This document shows positions 6,362 to 16,762 of a DNA stretch of 64,000 nucleotides, one piece after another. A model generated the notes under the pieces. That model was not told where the DNA came from. It was given only the letters and a program-made list of their open reading frames with translations, and ran no database searches. A program made the position numbers and the translations under genes. The stretch's first letter is position 1; the number at the start of each line of letters is the position of its first letter. Source of the DNA: Cellulophaga omnivescoria (GTDB lineage: Bacteria > Bacteroidota > Bacteroidia > Flavobacteriales > Flavobacteriaceae); assembly GCF_001999725.1 (NCBI RefSeq), contig NZ_MDDP01000004.1, forward strand, positions 124,001 through 188,000, read 5' to 3'.

Positions 6362-9001
6362 CTAAAATAAAGTTGTTTGTTCAGTATCATCATCAGTAGA
6401 ATCATCTTTATCATCCGCTTTAGAATCCATAACCTCCTCCTTCTCTGTCACTTTCGTTTCTTTTAAAACCTCCTCTTCCTCTTCTACCTCTTCATAAGGT
6501 AAAGACTCTAGCACATTGGTATTTTTAATCTTGTCTGCGGTTAACTGATTACCTAAAGCTTTAATTCCCTTAACAGCTATAAAATCCTCTATATCAACCT
6601 CTTGATTTGGTTTCTGCTCTTTACCTCTAGGCTTTACAAATTCTAATTCCACAACCGGTCTCCAATCTGTAGATACCAACTCTAGAACAGACTTTGGATG
6701 CTCAGAAATAAACAACTCCTCCTTATTTTCATTCTCTATAAGAAAGCGCTTCACGTAATATCGCTCTTTTGCACCATCAAAATAAATAGCAGAAATAGGC
6801 TTTTTAGGGTTCCATTTTTCCAAAACTATCATATCCTCTTCAAAATGAGTTGTAATTTCTGGTTTAACAGTTTTTGCAATTCCCTTTTGAGTTATAATAA
6901 GAATTAAATCTTCCCCTTTAAACTCGCCAAGCAACTCTCCTCTACCATCTAAATTTAACTTACCCACCACATCATCAAACCAAATTTTCCGTGGTTTTAA
7001 TGTAGAAACACCTTTTTCTTTTAAGTCTATACGCTTAACTGCATATTTACTAACAATATTACCTTTTGAAGATCTACCTTTAATTAAAATATCAGAGAAA
7101 TTCATATCCCATTTTAACTTCTTAATACTCCCTACCTGTCTTAAGTGAATTGTCACCACTTCTGCTTCACCATTAGGATTTGCAGAAAAATAAAGAACAT
7201 CAGAATTTGGCTTCCCGGTAGTTAAGGGATACAATTTATCTCTGGTAACAGAGGTAACATTAAAACGCTTTATGTAGCTAGCTCCGCCTTTACCATCTTT
7301 ATAAATCATATTATAAGTGGTACGTTTGTCTTTTTTCTTAAATACAGCTACGTGTATAATATTTTTGCCTACAAATATTTTTGAATCTACCTTAGAAACC
7401 ATCATATGGCCATCTTTAGTAAAAACAATAATATCATCTATATCACTACAATCTGTAACATATTCGTCTTTCTTTAAAGATGTACCCACAAAACCTTCTT
7501 CTCTATTTACATAGAGTTTAGTATTTCTAATAACAACTTTTGTTGCTTCAATATCATCAAAAACTCTAATTTCAGATTTACGCTCACGATCTTTACCGTA
7601 TTTCTCCTTTAGATTTTTGAAATAATCTATAGCAAATTCTATCAAATGCTCTAGATTATGTTTTACCTCTGCTATGCGCTCCTCTAAACTATCAAGTAAT
7701 TGCTGAGCTTTATCTAAATCAAATTTAGAAATACGCTTTATTCTAATCTCTGTTAAACGAGTTATATCCTCCTCTGTAACAGCTCTTTTTAAATGTTTGG
7801 TATGCGGTTTTAAACCCTTATCTATAGCAGCTATAACACCTTCCCAGGTTTCTTCTTCTTCAATATCTCTATAAATTCGGTTTTCAATAAAAATACGTTC
7901 TAAAGAAGAAAAATGCCACTGCTCCTCTAACTCACCTAATTGAATTTCTAATTCTTCCTTAAGGAGTTGTACAGTATAATCTGTAGAGCGCTGCAACATT
8001 TCTGTTACCCCAATAAATAACGGCTTATTATCTTCTATAATACAACCTAAAGGCGAAATAGAAGATTCGCAAGCTGTAAACGCGTAGAGTGCATCTATAG
8101 TTTTATCTGGTGAAATACCAGCTGGCAAATGAACCAAAATCTCTACATCTGCAGCTGTATTATCTTCAATTTTTTTAATTTTTATTTTACCCTTATCATT
8201 GGCTTTTAAAATTGAATCTATTAAAGAAGAGGTGTTAGTCCCGTATGGTATCTCATTAATAACCAGAGTGTTTTTATCTAGTTGAGATATTTTAGCTCTA
8301 ACCCTTATTTTACCACCTCTAAGTCCGTCATTATAACCAGTAACATCTATAATTCCTGAAGTAGGAAAATCTGGGAACAATTTAAATTTTTGCCCTTTTA
8401 AATGCTTAATAGAAGAATCTATTAATTCTATAAAGTTGTGCGGAAGAATTTTAGTTGATAAACCCACTGCAATACCCTCTGCACCTTGCGCAAGTAATAA
8501 TGGAAACTTAACTGGTAGGTTTACAGGTTCTTTTTTACGGCCATCATAAGATTGTTGCCATTCAGTAATTTTAGGACTAAACACAACATCTAAAGCAAAT
8601 TTAGACAACCTAGCTTCTATATACCTAGACGCCGCCGCCCTGTCTCCTGTTAATATATTACCCCAGTTACCTTGCGTATCAATTAAAAGATCTTTTTGCC
8701 CTATTTGCACCATAGCATCTGCAATACTCGCATCTCCATGCGGATGATACTGCATTGTATGCCCTACTACATTTGCAACTTTATTATACCTTCCATCATC
8801 TAACTCTTTAAGCGAGTGCATAATTCTACGTTGCACAGGCTTAAAACCGTCTTCTATAGCAGGTACAGCACGTTCTAAAATTACATAAGAGGCGTAATCT
8901 AAAAACCAATCTTTATACATCCCAGTGACCTTTGTAAGCTCATCTTGTGGATTGTTTGCGTTATTATCTAGATTTTCGTTAACTTCTTCGTTCTCTTCCA
9001 T
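6362..9001 (-). CDS. parC: DNA topoisomerase IV subunit A
   Basis: An 879-residue type IIA topoisomerase breakage-reunion subunit. The N-terminal winged-helix domain contains QRR at 57-59, and the active-site Tyr127 sits in RAAASRYIEA. A long coiled-coil spans roughly 340-480, a beta-propeller-like region follows, and a very acidic tail runs from about 830 to the end. ParC cleaves and rejoins DNA to decatenate replicated chromosomes. The parE gene lies 31 bases upstream on the same strand. The pairing and the ParC-like length favour topoisomerase IV over gyrase; a GyrA-box was not identified. Confidence 0.93.
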   Translation of the reverse strand: MEENEEVNENLDNNANNPQDELTKVTGMYKDWFLDYASYVILERAVPAIEDGFKPVQRRIMHSLKELDDGRYNKVANVVGHTMQYHPHGDASIADAMVQIGQKDLLIDTQGNWGNILTGDRAAASRYIEARLSKFALDVVFSPKITEWQQSYDGRKKEPVNLPVKFPLLLAQGAEGIAVGLSTKILPHNFIELIDSSIKHLKGQKFKLFPDFPTSGIIDVTGYNDGLRGGKIRVRAKISQLDKNTLVINEIPYGTNTSSLIDSILKANDKGKIKIKKIEDNTAADVEILVHLPAGISPDKTIDALYAFTACESSISPLGCIIEDNKPLFIGVTEMLQRSTDYTVQLLKEELEIQLGELEEQWHFSSLERIFIENRIYRDIEEEETWEGVIAAIDKGLKPHTKHLKRAVTEEDITRLTEIRIKRISKFDLDKAQQLLDSLEERIAEVKHNLEHLIEFAIDYFKNLKEKYGKDRERKSEIRVFDDIEATKVVIRNTKLYVNREEGFVGTSLKKDEYVTDCSDIDDIIVFTKDGHMMVSKVDSKIFVGKNIIHVAVFKKKDKRTTYNMIYKDGKGGASYIKRFNVTSVTRDKLYPLTTGKPNSDVLYFSANPNGEAEVVTIHLRQVGSIKKLKWDMNFSDILIKGRSSKGNIVSKYAVKRIDLKEKGVSTLKPRKIWFDDVVGKLNLDGRGELLGEFKGEDLILIITQKGIAKTVKPEITTHFEEDMIVLEKWNPKKPISAIYFDGAKERYYVKRFLIENENKEELFISEHPKSVLELVSTDWRPVVELEFVKPRGKEQKPNQEVDIEDFIAVKGIKALGNQLTADKIKNTNVLESLPYEEVEEEEEVLKETKVTEKEEVMDSKADDKDDSTDDDTEQTTLF

Positions 9002-9032
9002 AAAGAAAGACTCGTGTTTATCTGGTTTATAA

Positions 9033-10889
9033 TTAGTTGTCCTCGATTAAATCAAGTTCTACTTTAAGATTTTCTATAATAAATTTTTGACGATCTGGTG
9101 TATTTTTCCCCATATAAAAACTTAACAATTGCTCAATTGACATTGCCTTGTCTAGCATTACAGGTTCTAAACGAATATCATCACCAATGAAATGTTTAAA
9201 CTCATCTGGAGAAATTTCACCCAAACCTTTAAATCGGGTAATTTCTGGTTTACCAGTTAACTTTTCTATTGCTTCAGCCTTTTCCTCTGGACTATAACAA
9301 TAGTATGTTTGTTTTTTATTACGAACTCTAAAAAGAGGCGTTTGTAATATATACAAATGATTTTCCTTTATTAATTCTGGGAAAAACTGCAGAAAAAAAG
9401 TAATTAATAACAATCTAATATGCATACCATCTACATCGGCATCTGTTGCAATTACAATATTATTGTAACGCAAATCTTCCATAGACTCTTCTATATTTAA
9501 AGCTGCCTGCAATAAATTAAACTCTTCGTTCTCATACACAATCTTTTTAGACATTCCGTAAGAGTTTAAAGGCTTACCACGCAAACTAAAAACTGCTTGG
9601 GTATTAACATCTCTAGATTTAGTTATAGATCCAGATGCAGAATCTCCCTCGGTAATAAATAAAGTAGACTCTAATCTTCTGTCCTTTTTAAGGTCTCCCA
9701 AGTGAACACGGCAATCTCTTAGTTTTTTATTATGCAGACTGGCTTTTTTAGCTCTATCTCTTGCAAGCTTACGAATACCAGACAAGTCTTTACGCTCGCG
9801 TTCTGCTTGTATTATTTTACGCTGTAACGCTTCTGCTGTTTCAGGGTTTTTATGAAGGTAATTATCTAAATACTTACCAACAAAATCGTTTATATAAGTA
9901 CGTACAGTTGGGTAGTTACCTCCCATATCTGTAGAACCAAGTTTTGTTTTTGTTTGACTTTCAAAAACAGGCTCCATTACTTTTATTGATACTGCAGAGA
10001 TAATTGACTTTCGAATATCCGAAGCCTCATAACTTTTCCCGTAAAAATCCCTAATTGTTTTTACAATAGCCTCTCTAAAAGCAGATTGATGCGTACCACC
10101 TTGTGTGGTATGCTGACCATTAACAAAGGATTGATACTCTTCACTATACTGTGTTTTACTGTGTGTTATAGCTATTTCTATATCATCTCCTTTTAAATGA
10201 ATAATAGGATACAGTAAATCTTCAACATTATTATTATCTTCTAAAAGATCTTTAAGTCCATTTTCTGAAAAATATTTTTCTCCATTAAAAACTATAGTCA
10301 ATCCAGGATTTAGGTACACGTAGTTTTTAAGCATACGTACTACATACTCATTTCTGTATTTGTAGTTTTTAAATATAGTTTCATCTGGTGTAAACGAAAC
10401 TTTTGTACCTTTTCTTTTAGAGCTATCTACAGGACCTTCTTCTGCAACTAAATTACCTTGACTAAACTCTGCCCATTTAGATTGCCCTTCTCTTGAAGAC
10501 TCTACTTTAAAAAAGTTAGACAAAGCGTTTACAGCTTTGGTACCTACACCATTTAATCCAACAGATTTTTTAAAGGCTTTAGAGTCGTACTTACCACCAG
10601 TATTCATTTTAGATACTACATCTACAACTTTACCTAGCGGAATACCACGACCATAATCGCGAACCTTAACTAAATTATCTTTTATGCTAATTTCTATGGT
10701 CTTGCCTGCACCCATTACAAACTCATCTATACAGTTATCTAAAACTTCTTTTAAAAGAATGTAGATACCGTCATCTGCAGATGAACCATCGCCTAATTTA
10801 CCAATATACATACCAGGACGCATACGAATATGCTCTTTCCAGTCTAAGGAACGTATATTGTCTTCAGTATATTTAGTATTGTCTGACAT
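9033..10889 (-). CDS. parE: DNA topoisomerase IV subunit B
   Basis: A 618-residue ATPase subunit of topoisomerase IV, close to the usual ParE length and without the insertion typical of many GyrB proteins. The GHKL ATPase features are visible: catalytic Glu48 in KEVLDN, RGIP at 81-84, and [10 protein letters not shown] at 111-120. The TOPRIM motifs are EGDSASG near 412 and DADVDG near 481. It forms an A2B2 complex with ParC, encoded just downstream. It is probably the first gene of a parE-parC unit. No clear promoter was found in the 229-base gap upstream. Confidence 0.95.
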   Translation of the reverse strand: MSDNTKYTEDNIRSLDWKEHIRMRPGMYIGKLGDGSSADDGIYILLKEVLDNCIDEFVMGAGKTIEISIKDNLVKVRDYGRGIPLGKVVDVVSKMNTGGKYDSKAFKKSVGLNGVGTKAVNALSNFFKVESSREGQSKWAEFSQGNLVAEEGPVDSSKRKGTKVSFTPDETIFKNYKYRNEYVVRMLKNYVYLNPGLTIVFNGEKYFSENGLKDLLEDNNNVEDLLYPIIHLKGDDIEIAITHSKTQYSEEYQSFVNGQHTTQGGTHQSAFREAIVKTIRDFYGKSYEASDIRKSIISAVSIKVMEPVFESQTKTKLGSTDMGGNYPTVRTYINDFVGKYLDNYLHKNPETAEALQRKIIQAERERKDLSGIRKLARDRAKKASLHNKKLRDCRVHLGDLKKDRRLESTLFITEGDSASGSITKSRDVNTQAVFSLRGKPLNSYGMSKKIVYENEEFNLLQAALNIEESMEDLRYNNIVIATDADVDGMHIRLLLITFFLQFFPELIKENHLYILQTPLFRVRNKKQTYYCYSPEEKAEAIEKLTGKPEITRFKGLGEISPDEFKHFIGDDIRLEPVMLDKAMSIEQLLSFYMGKNTPDRQKFIIENLKVELDLIEDN

Positions 10890-11062
10890 TGATTTAGGAT
10901 AATTGCAGTTTGCACGCTAATATAGTAAGTGTTAGAAAAAAATGAAACACCTACAGCTTAAAGTAATTAACAATAGTACATTTAATTTTGTTGATATATA
11001 GAAATTAAGTAGTTACAATTAAGAAATAAGATAAAAAATTCATCATTTTAACTTTATAGCAC

Positions 11063-11094
11063 AAAAAAATGCTGCAACAAGGTTACAGCATTTT
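11063..11094 (-). terminator. Terminator after ychF
   Basis: AAAATGCTG (11066-11074) pairs with CAGCATTTT (11086-11094) across an 11-base loop. On the reverse strand it leads into a T-run complementary to 11063-11069. It lies 24 bases after the ychF stop. Confidence 0.8.
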
Positions 11095-11118
11095 AATTTA
11101 TAATTAAGTTAAAAACTA

Positions 11119-12213
11119 TTATACATTAAATCTAAAGTGCATAACATCTCCATCTTTTACAATATACTCTTTACCTTCTACACGCATTTTTCCTGCTTCT
11201 TTAACTTTAGCTTCGCTACCGTAAGTAACATAGTCATTGTAAGCAATAACTTCTGCACGTATAAAACCTTTTTCAAAATCTGTATGTATAACACCTGCTG
11301 CTTGTGGCGCGGTTGCCCCCACTGGTATAGTCCAGGCTCTCACCTCTTTAACACCTGCAGTAAAATAGGTCTCTAAATTTAGTAGCTTGTAAGCACCTCT
11401 AATTAACTTAGCAGAACCAGGCTCTTCTAAACCTAAATCTTCTAAAAACATTTGGCGCTCCTCATAACTATCTAACTCTGTAATATCTGCTTCTGTACCT
11501 ACTGCTAAGAAAATAACTTCTGCATTTTCTTTAGCTACAGCTTCTTTAACTTTTTCTACATATTCATTACCATTTACAGCTGCATCTTCATCTACATTAC
11601 ATACATACATTACTGGCTTATCTGTAATAAACTGTAGCGGTTTAACATATTCTAAATGGTCTTTTTCTTCAACCTCTATAGCTCTAACAGAAATACCAGC
11701 TTCTAAACCTTCCTTTAACTTTAAAAGAACGGCTTCTTCCTTCTGCGCCTCTTTATTTCCTGTTTTAGCTGTACGTTTTACTTTTTCTAGTTTTTTATCT
11801 ACAGTTTCTAAATCCTTTAACTGCAACTCCATATCTATGGTTTCCTTATCTCTAATAGGATCTACAGAACCATCTACGTGTACAATATTATCATTATTAA
11901 AGCAGCGTAATACGTGTAAAATAGCATCAGTTTCTCTAATGTTTCCTAAAAACTGATTCCCTAAACCTTCTCCTTTACTTGCACCTTTTACAAGACCTGC
12001 AATATCTACAATCTCTACAGTTGCAGGTAAAACACGCTCTGGGTTTACCAATTCTTCTAATTTTTGCAACCTTGCATCTGGTACATTTACAACACCTATA
12101 TTAGGCTCTATAGTACAAAACGGAAAATTTGCGCTTTGCGCTTTTGCATTAGACAAACAATTAAAAAGGGTAGATTTCCCTACGTTTGGCAATCCAACAA
12201 TACCTGCTTTCAT
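11119..12213 (-). CDS. ychF: YchF/OLA1-type ATPase of the Obg family
   Basis: A 364-residue P-loop protein, the usual YchF length. The G1 motif GLPNVGKST is at 7-15. The G4 position reads NVDE near 206 rather than NKxD, which explains the family's preference for ATP over GTP. A coiled-coil follows, then a C-terminal TGS domain from about 280. YchF associates with ribosomes and is implicated in translation and oxidative-stress responses. It is a single-gene transcript with its own promoter (12237-12269) and terminator. Confidence 0.97.
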   Translation of the reverse strand: MKAGIVGLPNVGKSTLFNCLSNAKAQSANFPFCTIEPNIGVVNVPDARLQKLEELVNPERVLPATVEIVDIAGLVKGASKGEGLGNQFLGNIRETDAILHVLRCFNNDNIVHVDGSVDPIRDKETIDMELQLKDLETVDKKLEKVKRTAKTGNKEAQKEEAVLLKLKEGLEAGISVRAIEVEEKDHLEYVKPLQFITDKPVMYVCNVDEDAAVNGNEYVEKVKEAVAKENAEVIFLAVGTEADITELDSYEERQMFLEDLGLEEPGSAKLIRGAYKLLNLETYFTAGVKEVRAWTIPVGATAPQAAGVIHTDFEKGFIRAEVIAYNDYVTYGSEAKVKEAGKMRVEGKEYIVKDGDVMHFRFNV

Positions 12214-12236
12214 TTCAAATTCTATTTTTAGTGCCG

Positions 12237-12269
12237 CAAATATACCATTTAAAAATTTTCGAGAACAAA
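12237..12269 (-). promoter_or_regulatory. Bacteroidota-type promoter for ychF
   Basis: On the reverse strand, TTTG (complement of 12266-12269) is followed after 21 bases by TATATTTG (complement of 12237-12244). This fits the TTTG-N19-21-TAnnTTTG consensus of the primary sigma factor. The ATG at 12213 is 24 bases beyond, giving a short leader. Confidence 0.7.
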
Positions 12270-12321
12270 TAAAACGTTTTTGATTACCTTTAGATTTATA
12301 AAAACCTAAATATCAATCTAT

Positions 12322-15012
12322 ATGAAAAAAAAATGTATTCTTATTTTTAGCCTATTATGCTTCTCGTTCGCGTTTAGTCAATCTACAATTACAGGTACTG
12401 TAGTAGATGATGAAGGAGCACCGCTAGCCGGCGTAAACATTCTAGAAAAAGGCACAACAAACGGAACATCTACAGATTTTGATGGGAAATACAGTATTGA
12501 CACGCAAACAAATGCCACACTTGTGTTTAGCTATATTGGCTTTAACACACAAGAAATTAGTACGTCTGGCAAAACAACTATAAATGTAACCTTGTCTGAA
12601 GGTATGCTACTAGATGAAATACAACTTGTAGGATCTAGAAGCCCAAAAAGAACAGCTACGGACACTGCTGTACCTATTGATGTTTTAGATGTTGCAGAAA
12701 TTGCCTCTAACACAGGTAAGGTAGAAGTTAATGACATATTACAATATGCCGCTCCTTCATTTAATGCCACAAAACAGTCGGGTTCCGATGGTGCAGACCA
12801 TATTGTACCTGCTAGTTTAAGAGGTTTGGGACCAGACCAAACACTGGTACTAGTAAACGGAAAAAGAAGACATCAATCTTCTTTGGTAAACATTTTTGGA
12901 ACTAGAGGTCGTGGTAACTCCGGTACAGATTTAAATGCTATTCCTGCTTCTGCCATAAAACGAATTGAAGTTTTACGAGATGGCGCATCTGCACAATACG
13001 GATCGGATGCCATTGCCGGTGTTATTAACATTGTATTAAAAAACAATACCAACGGATTTTCTGGCGGAATTACCTACGGAGCCTACAGCACTGCTATTGG
13101 AGATGGATGGGCAGAAGAAACAGGAGAAACGCTTTATAATGTTGAAGGCAAAAACAGACTGGACGGAAAAGACAAAAATTTTGATGGAGAAACTACTAAA
13201 ATAGATCTTAACTACGGTATGGCTCTTGGAGAAAATGGTGGTTTTTTTAATGTTACAACCGAATTTTTATCTAAAGAAAAAACACTTAGACCAGGATTTA
13301 GCTGGAGAAAAGGATACGGAGGAGCTGCAATAGATGGTTTTAATTTTATGATTAATTCTGCTGTTCCTATTGATGAAAACACAGAGGTTTACGCCTTTGG
13401 TGGCAGAAATTACAGAGATACCAATGCAAACGCTTTTTCCAGAGATGGTTTTGCAGATGGCGACAATAGATCTGTACCAAGTTTGTACCCAGACGGATTT
13501 ACACCTCAAATTACTTCATTAATTACAGATGTTTCTGTTTCTGCTGGTGTTAGGAGCAAAACTAAAAATGGATGGAACGTAGATTTTAACAACACTTACG
13601 GGAAAAATAACTTTCATTATTTTGTAAAAAATACAAATAACGCTTCTATGCAAGATGCTTCTCCTACTGATTTTGATGCTGGTGGACATTACCTTTCTAT
13701 GAATACAACAGGATTAGAACTTAACAAGTATTTTGATGATGTTGCCGCTGGTTTAAATGTAGCTTACGGATTTGAATACCGCACAGAAAACTTTGGTATA
13801 TTTTCTGGCGAAGAAGCATCATACTCATTGTATGATGAAAATGGCGTAGTACTTACAAACCCCGCTACACAAACTGCTGCTCAAGATAGTAACGGAGATG
13901 ATTTACCTGGAAGCTCACAAGGTTTCCCGGGATATAGTCCTGCTAACGAAGTAGACCGTAGTAGAACCAATTACGGTATTTATGTAGATTCTGAATTAAA
14001 TGTAACTGATGAATTTATGGTTGGAGGTGCATTACGTTATGAAAACTATAGCGACTTTGGCAACACTTTTAACTTTAAACTAGCTAGCAGATATAAAATT
14101 AATGAAAACTTGGCATTTAGAGGATCTGTTTCTTCTGGCTTTAGAGCTCCATCATTAGCGCAATTATATTACAACTTAATATTTACAAATATTGTTGCTG
14201 GTAGGTCTGTACCATCATTATTATCTGCAAACAATAGCACTGTAACCAAAGCTTTTGGAATAGGACAACTTAATGAAGAGAAAGCCTTAAACGCCAGTTT
14301 AGGATTTACTTATACAAATGGTGGTTTTTCTGCAACTATAGATGCTTATTCCATTGCTGTAGACGACCGTATCATTTTAACAGATAACTTTACAGACCAA
14401 GCTGTACTTGGACCTTTAGGTGTAGATGCAGCACAATTTTTTGCAAATGGCGTAGATACCAGAACTACTGGTTTAGACATTGTACTTAACTACACCACTA
14501 CTATTGGTGCAAACGGAAAAGCTAGTATTGGTTTAATTGGTAACTTTAATGACTTAGAAGTAAAAGAAATACACAATGGTAATTTAAATGAGTTTACTTT
14601 CTTTGGACCATTTTCTCAAGCTTATTTAGAAGCTGCTGCACCAGATTACAAATTTGGACTTAATCTTGGTTATTCTACTCCTAAATTTAATGCACAAGCA
14701 ACATTAACACAATTTAGTGAAGTAGAATTACAAGATTTTCAGTGGGTAGATACACCTGCAACTACACAAGCTGAAGCGGATTTACTCTACCCAGTAGCTA
14801 CAGATATTTATGAAGCAGCACTAGTTGTTGATTTAAGTGTTGGCTATCAGTTTTGTAAAAATTTAAAACTTACAGTTGGCGCTAATAACTTATTTAATGA
14901 GTATCCTACTCCACAATTTGATGGATGGACAGATCAAGGTGGTTTAGCAGATTCTGTACAAATGGGCTCAGACGGAACCTATATTTTTAGTAGAATAAAC
15001 TTCAACTTCTAA
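12322..15012 (+). CDS. TonB-dependent outer-membrane receptor with N-terminal carboxypeptidase-like domain
   Basis: An 896-residue outer-membrane protein. A signal peptide (about 1-19, ending FAFSQ) is followed by a CarboxypepD_reg-like domain (20-100, TITGTVVDDEGAPLAGVNI). Next come the plug (about 115-225, with VLVNGKRRHQ and VLRDGASAQYGSDAIAGVIN) and a 22-strand barrel ending in aromatic FSRINFNF. It lacks an STN domain and a SusD partner, so it resembles a stand-alone receptor for iron complexes, cobalamin or other ligands rather than a SusC. There is no Fur-like box or neighbouring enzyme that points to a substrate. It is transcribed alone, ending at the terminator at 15034. Confidence 0.93.
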   Translation: MKKKCILIFSLLCFSFAFSQSTITGTVVDDEGAPLAGVNILEKGTTNGTSTDFDGKYSIDTQTNATLVFSYIGFNTQEISTSGKTTINVTLSEGMLLDEIQLVGSRSPKRTATDTAVPIDVLDVAEIASNTGKVEVNDILQYAAPSFNATKQSGSDGADHIVPASLRGLGPDQTLVLVNGKRRHQSSLVNIFGTRGRGNSGTDLNAIPASAIKRIEVLRDGASAQYGSDAIAGVINIVLKNNTNGFSGGITYGAYSTAIGDGWAEETGETLYNVEGKNRLDGKDKNFDGETTKIDLNYGMALGENGGFFNVTTEFLSKEKTLRPGFSWRKGYGGAAIDGFNFMINSAVPIDENTEVYAFGGRNYRDTNANAFSRDGFADGDNRSVPSLYPDGFTPQITSLITDVSVSAGVRSKTKNGWNVDFNNTYGKNNFHYFVKNTNNASMQDASPTDFDAGGHYLSMNTTGLELNKYFDDVAAGLNVAYGFEYRTENFGIFSGEEASYSLYDENGVVLTNPATQTAAQDSNGDDLPGSSQGFPGYSPANEVDRSRTNYGIYVDSELNVTDEFMVGGALRYENYSDFGNTFNFKLASRYKINENLAFRGSVSSGFRAPSLAQLYYNLIFTNIVAGRSVPSLLSANNSTVTKAFGIGQLNEEKALNASLGFTYTNGGFSATIDAYSIAVDDRIILTDNFTDQAVLGPLGVDAAQFFANGVDTRTTGLDIVLNYTTTIGANGKASIGLIGNFNDLEVKEIHNGNLNEFTFFGPFSQAYLEAAAPDYKFGLNLGYSTPKFNAQATLTQFSEVELQDFQWVDTPATTQAEADLLYPVATDIYEAALVVDLSVGYQFCKNLKLTVGANNLFNEYPTPQFDGWTDQGGLADSVQMGSDGTYIFSRINFNF

Positions 15013-15033
15013 GAGTAGATAATTTAAAAACAC

Positions 15034-15067
15034 AAAAAAGCGAGGATATAATATCCTCGCTTTTTTT
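15034..15067. terminator. Bidirectional terminator
   Basis: GCGAGGATAT (15040-15049) and ATATCCTCGC (15051-15060) form a strong hairpin. It is flanked by A6 on the left and T7 on the right, so it can stop both the TonB receptor transcript and the convergent ferredoxin transcript. Confidence 0.92.
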
Positions 15068-15098
15068 ATCATAAATAATAAGTAAAACTCTTTTACTA

Positions 15099-15452
15099 CT
15101 ACCCCTCTGGGTGCATAAAACGTTGCTTTGCAAGCAGTTCTTCTTCTGTTTCTACAATGTCATCATCCGGCACACAACAGTCTACAGGACAAACCGCAGC
15201 ACACTGTGGCTCTTCATGAAAGCCTTTACACTCCGTACACTTGTCTGGAGATATATAGTAAATTTCATCACTAATAGGCTCTTGAGACTCTTCAGCATCA
15301 ACCTCTTTACCATTTGGTAAAACAATTGTTCCTTCTAAAGATGTTCCATCTGCATATCTCCAATCATCTGCACCTTCATATATTGCTGTATTAGGACATT
15401 CTGGCTCGCAAGCTCCACAATTAATACATTCGTCTGTAATTATTATTGCCAT
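15099..15452 (-). CDS. 2[4Fe-4S] ferredoxin
   Basis: A 117-residue electron-transfer protein with two cluster motifs. Cluster one uses Cys9, Cys12, Cys15 and Cys19. The second motif has Cys72, Cys75, Cys84 and Cys88 with the eight-residue gap of Alvin-type low-potential ferredoxins, plus Cys92 and Cys93. About 45 residues are inserted between the two motifs, and the C-terminal tail is acidic. Its partner enzymes are unknown. It is divergent from a LuxC-type reductase over a compact promoter region with an inverted repeat. Confidence 0.95.
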   Translation of the reverse strand: MAIIITDECINCGACEPECPNTAIYEGADDWRYADGTSLEGTIVLPNGKEVDAEESQEPISDEIYYISPDKCTECKGFHEEPQCAAVCPVDCCVPDDDIVETEEELLAKQRFMHPEG

Positions 15453-15471
15453 AATTTATATCAATTTTTAG

Positions 15472-15488
15472 ACTGATATTTAATCAGT
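15472..15488. promoter_or_regulatory. Inverted repeat just downstream of the ferredoxin promoter
   Basis: ACTGAT (15472-15477) and ATCAGT (15483-15488) are separated by five bases. The repeat lies between the reverse-strand -7 element and the ferredoxin ATG, at about the start of the transcript. It could be an operator or a small RNA hairpin. Confidence 0.45.
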
Positions 15489-15493
15489 ATATC

Positions 15494-15501
15494 TACTTTT
15501 G
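15494..15501 (+). promoter_or_regulatory. Candidate -7 element for the LuxC-type gene
   Basis: TACTTTTG matches TAnnTTTG and lies 39 bases before the ATG at 15540. The -33 partner is weak. It lies next to, and back to back with, the ferredoxin promoter. Confidence 0.45.
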
Positions 15502-15503
15502 CA

Positions 15504-15535
15504 CAAAGGTAAACCCTATTAAATCACTATACAAA
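15504..15535 (-). promoter_or_regulatory. Bacteroidota-type promoter for the ferredoxin gene
   Basis: Reverse strand TTTG (complement of 15532-15535), a 20-base spacer, then TACCTTTG (complement of 15504-15511). It is a full consensus match placed about 50 bases before the ferredoxin ATG. Confidence 0.7.
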
Positions 15536-15539
15536 TAAA

Positions 15540-16601
15540 ATGGCTAAACTTGAAGATAGAATAGTTGCTTTTTCTGAATTAGGAACTTTGTTTGCAGATT
15601 ATTACGAATTTGCAAACTCAGAAAAACAAGAAGAAAATACAAATGAATGGGTCTTAAAATTACAAGATGCAGTACATACAGCTAGCTTACACAACGGTTG
15701 GTTTACTGAAGAAAATATTCTTTTTTGCTTAAAAAATTGGAGCAATTTACTAACTCAAAAAAACTTAAATGATTGGTTTAAATCATACAACTTAAGTTCG
15801 CTTAATATCAAAAAAGTAGCCATAATAATGGCCGGTAACATCCCGCTTGTTGGTTTTCACGATTTTTTAGCAACTGTATTAACAGGTAATACCGCTTTAA
15901 TTAAGTTATCATCTAACGATAAAATACTACTTCCTTTTGTAACATCGTTTTTAATTAGTAAGCTTCCAAGTTTAGCAAATTCTATAATTTATGTAGATGG
16001 TAGATTAGAGGGTTTTGATGCTGTAATAGCTACCGGAAGCGATAATACTGCTAGGTATTTTGAGCATTATTTTGGAAAAAAACCAAATATTATAAGAAAA
16101 AACAGAAATTCTGTTGCAGTTTTAACTGGCAACGAAACCAATGAGCAATTAGAAAATCTTGCCGAAGACATATTTACATACTATGGCTTGGGTTGTAGAA
16201 GTGTTTCTAAACTATTTGTTCCTAAAGGATATAATTTTGATGCCTTTTTTAAAGCAATGTATCCCAAACAAGACATTATAAACCATATGAAATATGCAAA
16301 TAATTATGATTATAATAAGGCTGTATATTTAATGAGTGAATTTAATATTTTAGAAAATGGATTTTTGATGATTAAGGAAGATGAAAGTTACGCTTCTCCT
16401 ATTTCCTCTGTTTTTTATGAGTATTACGAGTCGTTAGACGCTTTAAAGCAAAAACTTACCCATGATAAAGACAAAATACAATGTGTTGTTGCTAATGGTT
16501 TGCTTAAAAATGAAATTAATTTTGGTGAAACACAAAAACCTAGTTTAACAGATTATGCAGATAATATAGATACTGTTGAATTCTTGTTGAAAACATCCTA
16601 G
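15540..16601 (+). CDS. LuxC-type acyl-CoA reductase
   Basis: A 353-residue protein of the acyl-CoA reductase (LuxC) family, within the aldehyde dehydrogenase superfamily. The likely catalytic cysteine is near 219 in YGLGCRSVSK, and NAD(P)-binding features appear around IIMAGNIPLVGFHD and IATGSDNTARYF. LuxC reduces acyl-CoA or acyl-protein thioesters to aldehydes. No luciferase genes or LuxD/LuxE partners are nearby, so the substrate is open. Divergence from the ferredoxin suggests, but does not show, a shared redox role. serC follows after a 161-base gap with its own regulatory sites. Confidence 0.87.
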   Translation: MAKLEDRIVAFSELGTLFADYYEFANSEKQEENTNEWVLKLQDAVHTASLHNGWFTEENILFCLKNWSNLLTQKNLNDWFKSYNLSSLNIKKVAIIMAGNIPLVGFHDFLATVLTGNTALIKLSSNDKILLPFVTSFLISKLPSLANSIIYVDGRLEGFDAVIATGSDNTARYFEHYFGKKPNIIRKNRNSVAVLTGNETNEQLENLAEDIFTYYGLGCRSVSKLFVPKGYNFDAFFKAMYPKQDIINHMKYANNYDYNKAVYLMSEFNILENGFLMIKEDESYASPISSVFYEYYESLDALKQKLTHDKDKIQCVVANGLLKNEINFGETQKPSLTDYADNIDTVEFLLKTS

Positions 16602-16706
16602 AATTAATTCAAATTATAAAAGGTGTATTGTTATAAAATTTAGACCTTTACCTTATATTTAAATAAATTTAATAAAGCTATAAACAATTAAAAAACAATT
16701 AATTAC

Positions 16707-16743
16707 TTGTAGCTACAAACATAAATTGGCTAGCAAACCAATT
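16707..16743. promoter_or_regulatory. Two palindromes upstream of serC
   Basis: TTGTAGCTACAA (16707-16718) is a perfect 12-base palindrome. AATTGG (16724-16729) and CCAATT (16738-16743) form a 6-base inverted repeat 20 bases before the serC ATG. They could be an operator and a leader hairpin for the serine genes. Confidence 0.4.
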
Positions 16744-16762
16744 ACAAACAAAAAACGTACAA

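Noticed and set aside
6362-10889. Reading the topoisomerase pair as gyrase
   Set aside because: ParE has the short ParE-like length, the two genes are adjacent, and no GyrA-box was found; topoisomerase IV is the better call.
12322-15012. Counting the TonB receptor as a second SusC
   Set aside because: There is no SusD gene beside it, no STN domain and the length is that of an ordinary TonB receptor.
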